This document shows, one piece after another, positions 1-5,299 of a stretch of DNA of 5,299 bases. The stretch is from Alphaproteobacteria bacterium UBA685. Lineage in GTDB: Bacteria; Pseudomonadota; Alphaproteobacteria; Puniceispirillales; Puniceispirillaceae. A model generated the notes under the pieces. The model made no database searches and had not been told where the DNA came from. It saw only the letters and a list, made by a program, of their open reading frames with translations. The DNA lies in assembly GCA_002299005.1 (NCBI GenBank), contig DBMZ01000145.1, positions 1 to 5,299 of the forward strand, in the 5' to 3' direction. Every line of letters begins with the position of its first letter. Within the stretch, counting starts at the first letter, position 1. Position numbers and translations under genes: made by a program.

Positions 1-769
1 CTTCTGCGGCTGGCGCTTCAACAGCGGCTTCTGCTGGTGCATCAGTGGCTTCGCCTGCATCACCGCCTGAAGCGATATATTCTTGCTGCAAACCGCTCAT
101 GATAGCGTTCTGTGCCAATTCACAGTAAAGCGCAATCGCACGCATCGCATCATCATTGCCTGGAATTGGGAAATCAACGCCCGCAGGATTTGCGTTTGAG
201 TCAATCACAGCAATCACAGGAATACCAAGACGATTAGCTTCTTGAACAGCGATCGCTTCTTTGTTGGTATCAAGGATGAAAAGCATATCAGGCAGACCGC
301 CCATATCTTTAATGCCACCAAGTGTCATTTCAAGCTTATCACGCTCACGTGTTAGCTGAAGACCTTCTTTCTTTGTTAGCTGGTGAATTTGATCACCCTC
401 TAGCATTTCTTCAAGCTCGCGCAAACGGCGGATTGAACGTGATACAGTTGACCAGTTTGTCAACATGCCGCCCAACCAACGGTGGTTTACGAAATACTGA
501 CCAGATGCTTTGGCTGTCTCAGCAATTTGCTCAGCAGCGGCACGCTTTGTGCCAACAAACAAGATACGGCCACCCTTGGCGGTTGTCTGCTGAAGCGCTT
601 CAAGCGCTCTTGCAAGCATTGGTACTGTTTGCTGTAGGTCAAGAATGTGAACGCCATTACGCTCGCCGAAAATGAACGGCTTCATGCGTGGGTTCCAACG
701 ACGTGTGCTATGTCCGAAATGAACGCCTGCTTCTAGCAATTGGCGCATTGAAAAGGCTGGTGCTGCCAT
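1..769 (-). CDS. rpsB: 30S ribosomal protein S2 (C-terminal end beyond window)
   Basis: S2 is an essential small-subunit ribosomal protein that binds 16S rRNA at the head-body junction and helps recruit S1. The visible 256 codons read from ATG at 769 without a stop to the window edge. Recognisable S2 blocks include the N-terminal [10 protein letters not shown] (residues 11-20), [17 protein letters not shown] (23-39), the [11 protein letters not shown] block (96-106), and the [13 protein letters not shown] block (183-195) followed by [14 protein letters not shown] (199-212). After about residue 232 the protein becomes an Ala/Glu/Pro-rich tail, which is longer than the 241-residue E. coli protein and typical of alphaproteobacterial S2. 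The start is set by a GGAG 8 nt upstream and by agreement with the family N-terminus. It follows dnaE on the same strand after a 180-nt gap with strong folding potential. In most bacteria tsf follows rpsB; that gene would be outside the window. Identification is secure; only the length of the tail is unknown. Confidence 0.98.
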   Translation of the reverse strand, partial: MAAPAFSMRQLLEAGVHFGHSTRRWNPRMKPFIFGERNGVHILDLQQTVPMLARALEALQQTTAKGGRILFVGTKRAAAEQIAETAKASGQYFVNHRWLGGMLTNWSTVSRSIRRLRELEEMLEGDQIHQLTKKEGLQLTRERDKLEMTLGGIKDMGGLPDMLFILDTNKEAIAVQEANRLGIPVIAVIDSNANPAGVDFPIPGNDDAMRAIALYCELAQNAIMSGLQQEYIASGGDAGEATDAPAEAAVEAPAAE

Positions 770-777
770 TTTATAAT

Positions 778-781
778 CTCC
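778..781 (-). promoter_or_regulatory. rpsB Shine-Dalgarno
   Basis: GGAG on the minus strand lies 8 nt before the rpsB ATG, a normal spacing. It begins 4 nt after the 3' arm of a predicted leader stem (786-791), so folding upstream could influence ribosome access. A second, stronger-looking GGAGG at 796-800 is too far from the ATG (26 nt) to serve as the site and sits mostly inside a small hairpin. Confidence 0.8.
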
Positions 782-785
782 GTTG

Positions 786-840
786 TCCGGTTAAACCTCC
801 ATGAGGGAAGTAAAAAATCAATCATTTGATTTTCACCGGA
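786..840 (-). repeat. Inverted-repeat fold (three-way junction candidate) before rpsB
   Basis: The outer arms, minus-strand TCCGGT (840-835) and ACCGGA (791-786), are perfectly complementary. Inside them, AAAATCA (833-827) pairs perfectly with TGATTTT (820-814) across a 6-nt loop, and CCTC (806-803) pairs with GAGG (799-796) across a 3-nt ATG loop. The first inner hairpin starts one base from the outer stem. The outer stem is the most stable-looking element. The inner AT-rich hairpin is weak by itself and the GAGG hairpin has a tight loop, so the complete junction is less certain than the outer pairing. Confidence 0.5.
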
Positions 841-842
841 AG

Positions 843-940
843 GCCATTTCCTGATTTTTTTGCCAGAAAACCACCACCCTCATGTGTGAATTGAGGCGAT
901 GATTACCCCATATCACCCCAGATGACAAGCGAAAAATGGC
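843..940 (-). repeat. Long-span inverted repeat upstream of rpsB
   Basis: Minus-strand GCCATTT (940-934) is the exact reverse complement of AAATGGC (849-843). The 84-nt interior can form CCTCA/TGAGG (896-892 with 882-878, 9-nt loop). An alternative hairpin, GGTGAT (917-912) with ATCGCC (900-895, one G-U pair), shares bases 895-896 with that one, so the two cannot form together. A 7-bp match across this distance can arise by chance, so the call is tentative. Confidence 0.3.
901..920. repeat. Tandem 10-bp imperfect direct repeat
   Basis: On the plus strand gattacccca (901-910) is followed directly by tatcacccca (911-920); 8 of 10 positions agree and the cccca core is identical. On the minus strand this gives two TGGGGT motifs exactly 10 nt apart, about one helical turn. 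It lies 132 bp upstream of the rpsB start. It could be a protein-binding site, but no known operator is recognised. Confidence 0.35.
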
Positions 941-949
941 ACAAACACG

Positions 950-3900
950 CTATATTTCAGAGATTTTATCAATACCAGGTACCGATAGAAACGCCAGACG
1001 CGTATCACCGCTTAATTTGAACTTTTCATTCAGCGAAATCTCCACTTTCTGGTCGCCGACTGGCACATAGAATTTCACAGGGGCCCTACCGCCGCCATCT
1101 TCGCGCAAAATCGCTTTGATTTGCGCCAATGGATGGGCGCTTGATAGATGCATGCCAACCCCTGCATGATGCGCCGCAATCGCATCATCAAGACGTTCAG
1201 CACGCACGCCAAGCAAGCGCACCTGTCCATTCTCAATGCGTGCATCAGCCTGCACAAGCAAGGCCGTGTCTGTTGTTAAAATCTCTCTATGCAGTGACAA
1301 AAACTCGCTAAAGGCTGTTAGCTCAAAGACGCCTGCCTTATCGGTTAGTTGCAAGAAGGCAAATCGATTGCCCTTCGCAGAGACACGTTCTTGCACAGAT
1401 GTGAGTTGCCCGCCAAGCTTGATGCGGTGCGAGCCTTTGCGTGTTACCACATCCTCAAGATTTGCGGATGAGACCACCTTCAAACGCTCAAGCTGTTTTG
1501 AATAGCTGTCAAGCGGATGCGCGGATAAATAGAGCCCCAATGACTCAAACTCAAACTGCAAGCGGTCATTTGCGCTCCAATCTTGAACGGGCGCTAGCTT
1601 GATTTGATCAAGCGTTTCTTGTTCGCCGCCGCCAAATAAATTGACCTGCGCTGATTCAGCCTCACGTCGGTAAAAGCCAGATTGCGAAATGATTTGATCA
1701 ACATTATCAAATAATTGGCGCCTGTTGTCATGAATGCAATCAAAGCCACCTGACTTGATAAGATTCTCAAGCTGGCGTTTATTACCACCCTCTTTTGGCA
1801 GTCTTTTGATGAAATCATCTAATGATTTATAAGGGCCGTTTTCATCACGTTCACGGCAAAGGCTGACCATCGCCTCAGCACCAACATTGCGCACCGCGCC
1901 AAGCGCATAACGGATGGATAAATCATCCTCACTGCCCTCAACTGAAAAGCTGGGGGCTGATTGATTAATATCAACACCCCTAATGGCAATAGATTTATGC
2001 AAACAATCCTGACGGAAAACAGCGAGCTTTTCGGTGTTATGCGAATCCAAAGCCATCGATGCGGCAAAAAATTCGACCGGATAATTCGCTTTTAGCCACG
2101 CTGTCTGATAGGTCACAAGCGCATAAGCGGCGGCGTGTGATTTATTGAAACCATAACCCGCAAAGGCCGCAATCTGGTCAAAAATATCACCTGCCAATTG
2201 CGCTGAAATATCATTTGATTCATCAGCGCCCGTGGTGAATTTTTGGCGCTGTGCGTCCATTTCTTCTTTGATCTTCTTACCCATCGCACGGCGCAAAATA
2301 TCCGCCCCACCAAGGGTGTATCCGGCCAAATCACGCGCCGCTTGCTGAACCTGTTCTTGGTAGATCATAATCCCATAAGTCTCTGCCAAAATAGGCTCCA
2401 ACTTCGGGTGCATATAAGCGACCTCTTCGCGGCCATGTTTACGCGCAATATAGGTCGGAATATTATCCATCGGGCCAGGGCGATACAAAGCCACCACCGC
2501 AATGATATCTTCAAATCTATCTGGCTTTAGGCCGCGCAGAACATCTCGCATACCGCTGGATTCCAGCTGGAACACGCCAACTGTGTCACCATCGGTAAGC
2601 ATCTCATAGGTCTTCGCATCATCAAGCGGTATTTCATCAATATCAACGACAATGCCGCGCTGTGCCATCATCTGGATGGTGCGCTGAATGACGGTCAGTG
2701 TTTTAAGGCCAAGAAAGTCAAACTTCACCAAGCCTGCCATTTCAACATATTTCATATTGAATTGCGTCGCTGGCATATCAGAGCGCGGATCACGATAGGT
2801 TGGCACTAATTCTGGCAAGGGTCTATCAGAAATCACAAGCCCTGCCGCGTGCGTGGACGCATGGCGATACAGCCCCTCAAGCTTCATAGCCGTATCAATC
2901 AGGTTGCGCACCTGACTATCACTGCGCTTTAACTCGCGCAATTCTGGCTCGCTCTCAAGCGCTTGCGCGATGGTCACAGGATTAGCTGGATTGCTAGGGA
3001 TAAGCTTTGCAATACGGTCAACTTGCCCATAAGGCATCTCAAGCACGCGCCCAACATCACGAAGCGCCGCCCTTGCTTGTAGAGACCCAAACGTGATGAT
3101 TTGCGCTACACGGTCATGGCCATATTTTTCCTGCACATACAGCTTCACCTCTTCACGCCTATCTTGACAGAAATCAATATCAAAATCGGGCATTGATACA
3201 CGTTCGGGATTCAAGAAACGCTCAAATAATAGCCCCCATCTAAGCGGGTCAAGATTGGTGATATCAAGCGCATAAGCCACAAGAGAGCCTGCGCCTGAGC
3301 CACGACCCGGGCCAACAGGAATATCTTTTTCTTTCGACCATTTGATGAAGTCAGCCACGATCAAAAAATAGCCCGGAAACCCCATCTCATTAATGATAGA
3401 TAGCTCAAAGGCGAGCCTGTCATGATAGTCCTGCTCAGCCGCCGCATCAAGCGTAGCGCCATATTCAGAGCGTTTAATATCAATCAGTCTATTTGCCAGC
3501 CCCTGCTTTGCTTGAAAGGCAAGCTCTTCTTCGGTTGTACGACCGCCGCCTGCTTCAAAAGCTGGCAGAATAGGATCGCGCGTTTTGACCATAAAGGCGC
3601 ATCTTTTGGCGATGATAAGCGTATTATGAACAGCCTCTGGGATATCGGCAAAAATGGTCAGCATCTCTTCTTGTGTTTTGAAGTAATATTCCGCGTTATG
3701 CACAGGACGCTCTAACTGTGATATCCGCATCGAAGAGGCAATGCATGTCAGCACGTTTTGCGGTGTCTGCATCTCAGGCACGTCAAAATGATTATCATTT
3801 GTCGCAACCAATGGCAGACCTGTCTCATCTGCCAATTTTAGCAAGGCTGGTTCGGCAATTTTCTCTTCTGCATGACCATGGCGTTGCAGTTCAATATAAA

Positions 3901-4405
3901 TCCTGTCTGGCATAAATTCTTGCAAAGCTTGCAAGCGATCAGCGGCAAGTTTCACCTGATTTTCTGCGCAAGCCCCAGCAATAAAACCTGCATGCGCGCC
4001 GCCTGTTAGCAATATCAGACCTTCATGACGCGCGCGCAGAGCCTCAAACCCCACCGCCGCATCATCACCCCCTTCGGCTTCCATCAAGGCCTCAGATATC
4101 AGGTAAGACAGGTTGATATAGCCTGTTTCATTCTGGGCTAGCAGAACAACCTCACCCTCGCCATGCGCATCACTTACCCGCACAACCGCGCCAATAAGCG
4201 GCTGAACCCCCTTGCCGGCAATCTTTTTAGAGAATTCCAAAGCCCCAAACATATTAAAGCTATCGGTGATCGCCAAGGCGGCTTGCTGGTCATTGGTGGC
4301 AAGATCACACAGATTATCAATGCGCAAGGTGCTTTGCGATAAAGAAAAGGCTGAATGGTTGCGTAAATGAATAAATTGCGGGGCGCGTGCGTGCTCAGAG
4401 GCCAT
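950..4405 (-). CDS. dnaE: DNA polymerase III alpha subunit
   Basis: DnaE is the catalytic subunit of the replicative polymerase holoenzyme and extends DNA at the fork. The 1151 residues match the family length (E. coli 1160). Domains in order are: an N-terminal PHP domain (about 10-280) with HLRNHS (13-18), AITDSFNMFG (45-54) and TNDNHF (202-207); the C-family polymerase core with GPGRGSGAGS (365-374), the PDFDIDF motif carrying catalytic D407 and D409, and KFDFLGLKTL (561-570) carrying the third catalytic D563; the FNKSHAAAYALVTYQ block (753-767); a tandem helix-hairpin-helix region (about 835-900); a clamp-binding QVNLF (920-924); an OB fold (about 995-1070); and a C-terminal region probably contacting tau. 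The first His of the PHP HxH metal motif is Arg15, as in E. coli, so PHP nuclease activity is probably lost and proofreading left to a separate epsilon subunit. The ATG overlaps the lolD stop (TAATG) and has a strong Shine-Dalgarno. The reading frame is intact. Confidence 0.98.
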   Translation of the reverse strand: MASEHARAPQFIHLRNHSAFSLSQSTLRIDNLCDLATNDQQAALAITDSFNMFGALEFSKKIAGKGVQPLIGAVVRVSDAHGEGEVVLLAQNETGYINLSYLISEALMEAEGGDDAAVGFEALRARHEGLILLTGGAHAGFIAGACAENQVKLAADRLQALQEFMPDRIYIELQRHGHAEEKIAEPALLKLADETGLPLVATNDNHFDVPEMQTPQNVLTCIASSMRISQLERPVHNAEYYFKTQEEMLTIFADIPEAVHNTLIIAKRCAFMVKTRDPILPAFEAGGGRTTEEELAFQAKQGLANRLIDIKRSEYGATLDAAAEQDYHDRLAFELSIINEMGFPGYFLIVADFIKWSKEKDIPVGPGRGSGAGSLVAYALDITNLDPLRWGLLFERFLNPERVSMPDFDIDFCQDRREEVKLYVQEKYGHDRVAQIITFGSLQARAALRDVGRVLEMPYGQVDRIAKLIPSNPANPVTIAQALESEPELRELKRSDSQVRNLIDTAMKLEGLYRHASTHAAGLVISDRPLPELVPTYRDPRSDMPATQFNMKYVEMAGLVKFDFLGLKTLTVIQRTIQMMAQRGIVVDIDEIPLDDAKTYEMLTDGDTVGVFQLESSGMRDVLRGLKPDRFEDIIAVVALYRPGPMDNIPTYIARKHGREEVAYMHPKLEPILAETYGIMIYQEQVQQAARDLAGYTLGGADILRRAMGKKIKEEMDAQRQKFTTGADESNDISAQLAGDIFDQIAAFAGYGFNKSHAAAYALVTYQTAWLKANYPVEFFAASMALDSHNTEKLAVFRQDCLHKSIAIRGVDINQSAPSFSVEGSEDDLSIRYALGAVRNVGAEAMVSLCRERDENGPYKSLDDFIKRLPKEGGNKRQLENLIKSGGFDCIHDNRRQLFDNVDQIISQSGFYRREAESAQVNLFGGGEQETLDQIKLAPVQDWSANDRLQFEFESLGLYLSAHPLDSYSKQLERLKVVSSANLEDVVTRKGSHRIKLGGQLTSVQERVSAKGNRFAFLQLTDKAGVFELTAFSEFLSLHREILTTDTALLVQADARIENGQVRLLGVRAERLDDAIAAHHAGVGMHLSSAHPLAQIKAILREDGGGRAPVKFYVPVGDQKVEISLNEKFKLSGDTRLAFLSVPGIDKISEI

Positions 4406-5103
4406 TAAAATGTGGCCTCCTTAACCTGCCCTGCCTCTAGCATATAGGCCTTATCCATTGATTGTGCCAACGCGATATTATGCGTTACGATCAAAGCTGA
4501 TGACCCTGTGCCCTTGATAATTTGGCGCAATGTCTGAAAGACTGACTGGCCTGTTTCGGGATCAAGATTGCCTGTCGGCTCATCTGCTAGCAGAACTGTG
4601 GGGCCATTTGCCACCGCACGCGCGATTGCCACACGTTGCTGTTCCCCGCCAGATAGCTGGCCCGGCCGGTGTTTTGCCCGCCCCTCAAGCCCAATCATCG
4701 CAAGCAATTGCATGGCACGCGCTTGCGCTTCATATTTATTCAAACCGTTCAGCATTTGTGGTATCGCGATATTTTCAACAGCTGAAAATTCAGGAAGCAG
4801 ACGATGTGTCTGGAACACAAAGCCAATATGCTCACGGCGAAAGGCCGCTTTTTTGCGTGTCTTAATGCGCTTTGTGTTTTGCCCGGCAATAACCACATCG
4901 CCTGAGGCTGGGTCTTCTAGCAAGCCTGCGATATTCAGCAAGGTCGTCTTGCCCGCGCCTGACGGGCCAATAAGCGCCGTCATCTGACCTGCTTCGATGG
5001 TCAGGCTAGCGCCTTTCAGGATAGCAATTTTCGCACCACCTTGCTCAAAATGCTGTGAGACATCATGTAATGCCAGAGCATGCGTATGTTCGTGATTATT
5101 CAT
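4405..5103 (-). CDS. lolD: Lipoprotein-releasing system ATP-binding protein LolD
   Basis: LolD is the cytoplasmic ATPase of the LolCDE-type ABC transporter, which releases outer-membrane lipoproteins from the inner membrane to the chaperone LolA. The 232 residues match the family (E. coli LolD 233). Visible motifs are Walker [10 protein letters not shown] (46-54), the Q-loop Gln98 in [16 protein letters not shown] (the THRLLPEF stretch is characteristic of LolD), the ABC signature LSGGEQQR (150-157), Walker B LLADEP (171-176), the D-loop GNLD (178-181) and the switch His208. The frame is open upstream to an ATG at 5208, but the start at 5103 is preferred: it has GAGG 9 nt upstream, gives the family length, and the extra 35 residues would lie within the lolC/E coding region out of frame with it. 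The N-terminus is slightly His-rich ([12 protein letters not shown]). It overlaps the upstream permease gene by 8 nt and dnaE by 1 nt. Confidence 0.96.
   Translation of the reverse strand: MNNHEHTHALALHDVSQHFEQGGAKIAILKGASLTIEAGQMTALIGPSGAGKTTLLNIAGLLEDPASGDVVIAGQNTKRIKTRKKAAFRREHIGFVFQTHRLLPEFSAVENIAIPQMLNGLNKYEAQARAMQLLAMIGLEGRAKHRPGQLSGGEQQRVAIARAVANGPTVLLADEPTGNLDPETGQSVFQTLRQIIKGTGSSALIVTHNIALAQSMDKAYMLEAGQVKEATF
4416..4422 (-). promoter_or_regulatory. dnaE Shine-Dalgarno inside the end of lolD
   Basis: AAGGAGG on the minus strand is a near-ideal Shine-Dalgarno, 10 nt from the dnaE ATG at 4405. It lies within the lolD codons for Val-Lys-Glu-Ala near the C-terminus, so ribosomes finishing lolD pass directly over it. 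It supports the dnaE start chosen and makes dnaE translation likely to be efficient even without coupling. Confidence 0.85.
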
Positions 5104-5299
5104 AACGTAACACCTCAGCTGGTGCGACTTTACTGGCGCGCCATGCAGGATAAATCGACGCCAAGAAAGACAGGGCAAGCGCCATTGCGATGACAACCAC
5201 CACCTCAACCGCCTCTATTTGTGCGGGTAATTTCGAGAGATAATATATTTCAGCCGAAAATAACTCGGCCCCTGATAAGCCTTCGATGAAGTCTTTAAT
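5096..5299 (-). CDS. lolC: LolC/LolE-family lipoprotein-releasing permease, C-terminal fragment
   Basis: Only the last 67 codons are in the window; the gene begins beyond the high-coordinate edge. The frame reads from base 5299 to a TAA at 5098-5096. The fragment carries the family end signature: ELFSAEIYYLSKLPAQI (residues 12-28 of the fragment), a hydrophobic last transmembrane helix (about 31-49, VEVVVVIAMALALSFLASI), then [19 protein letters not shown] (49-67), the conserved YPAWRAS...P.EVLRYE terminus of LolC/LolE. This protein forms the membrane-spanning part of the transporter energised by LolD. Many alphaproteobacteria have one LolC/E gene rather than separate lolC and lolE, so the choice of symbol is provisional. 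The stop codon lies within lolD, with the ATG of lolD 5 nt upstream of the stop codon, which implies translational coupling. Confidence 0.92.
   Translation of the reverse strand: MKDFIEGLSGAELFSAEIYYLSKLPAQIEAVEVVVVIAMALALSFLASIYPAWRASKVAPAEVLRYE
5113..5116 (-). promoter_or_regulatory. lolD Shine-Dalgarno, decides the start
   Basis: GAGG (within TGAGGTG) on the minus strand lies 9 nt before the ATG at 5103 and inside the last codons of the upstream lolC/E gene. It supports the 5103 start over the longer open frame beginning at 5208. Confidence 0.7.

Larger units (their letters stand above)
770..949 (-). promoter_or_regulatory. dnaE-rpsB intergenic region, candidate structured rpsB leader
   Basis: This 180-nt gap holds no convincing gene. 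Read on the minus strand it contains nested inverted repeats. A distal stem pairs 934-940 with 843-849 (7 bp). A proximal stem pairs 835-840 with 786-791 (6 bp, GC-rich), and only two bases (841-842) separate the two stems. The proximal stem encloses two further hairpins, giving a possible three-way junction just before the rpsB Shine-Dalgarno. S2 is known to repress its own rpsB-tsf mRNA through a leader in E. coli; extending that to this sequence is inference. I see no clear sigma-70 promoter and no GC-rich terminator, so whether rpsB has its own promoter or is read through from dnaE is not settled by the sequence. Confidence 0.45.

Noticed and set aside
322..675. 117-codon plus-strand open frame antisense to rpsB
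   Set aside because: It is wholly inside the clearly coding rpsB frame on the other strand, has no recognisable family features, and its composition follows from the complementary codons.
732..825. Upstream open frame of 31 codons starting at ATG 825 and overlapping the rpsB start in another frame
   Set aside because: It has only a weak GGTG ahead of its ATG, its translation would unfold the leader stems, and the peptide shows no recognisable feature; the ATG is also part of the inner hairpin loop.
812..833. Hairpin with a following T run on the minus strand as a dnaE terminator
   Set aside because: The stem has a single G-C pair and the T residues are mostly part of the stem itself, so it does not look like an intrinsic terminator; it fits better as an inner hairpin of the rpsB leader.
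900..928. Possible rpsB promoter: TTGTCA (928-923) with 17-nt spacing to TAATCA (905-900)
   Set aside because: The -35 is good (5 of 6) but the -10 matches TATAAT at only two positions, so it cannot be supported without transcription-start data.
1075..3915. Multiple short open frames on both strands within dnaE
   Set aside because: dnaE is continuous, intact and recognisable through its entire length; these are out-of-frame or antisense shadows.
4530..4987. Plus-strand open frames antisense to lolD (4530-4865 and 4568-4987)
   Set aside because: They mirror the conserved ABC ATPase coding sequence and show no independent protein features or linked ribosome binding site.
4405..5208. Longer lolD start giving a 267-residue protein
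   Set aside because: The extra N-terminal residues are out-of-frame translation of the end of lolC/E, lack family similarity, and the ATG at 5103 has a well-placed Shine-Dalgarno and gives the standard LolD length.
1..5299. A novel defence, mobile or otherwise undescribed gene system
   Set aside because: Every open frame with real coding character belongs to a known housekeeping family; there are no terminal repeats, integrase, transposase, repeat-spacer array or unknown gene cluster in the window.

Overview
This window reads as part of a core chromosome from an alphaproteobacterium. The evidence is a LolC/E-LolD-DnaE-S2 gene order on one strand, a DnaE1-type polymerase with an alphaproteobacterial N-terminus, and a ribosomal protein S2 with an Ala/Glu-rich C-terminal tail. 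Base composition looks close to balanced by eye; I did not measure it. A moderate-GC marine lineage such as SAR116 is possible, but that is a guess. I see no mobile element, CRISPR array, tRNA, rRNA or sign of recent transfer.

All four genes are on the minus strand, so transcription runs from high to low coordinates. At 5299-5096 lies the last 67 codons of a LolC/LolE-family membrane protein. It overlaps lolD (5103-4405), the ATPase of the lipoprotein-releasing ABC transporter, by 8 nt. The lolD stop shares one base with the start of dnaE (4405-950), the replicative DNA polymerase III alpha subunit, and the dnaE Shine-Dalgarno lies inside lolD. These three genes therefore look like one tightly coupled translational unit. 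A 180-nt gap (949-770) follows, then rpsB (769-1), encoding ribosomal protein S2, which runs off the low-coordinate end of the window. Its usual partner tsf would lie beyond that edge.

Functionally, LolC/E and LolD extract lipoproteins from the inner membrane for transfer to the outer membrane, DnaE copies the chromosome, and S2 is part of the 30S subunit. The arrangement reflects conserved alphaproteobacterial synteny rather than a single pathway.

The least explained stretch is the dnaE-rpsB gap. It contains several perfect inverted repeats that can fold, in the rpsB sense, into two adjacent RNA domains ending 4 nt before the rpsB Shine-Dalgarno. This would fit a regulatory leader, but that is inference from base pairing only. 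I found no evidence for a novel multi-gene system; the four genes are standard housekeeping genes.
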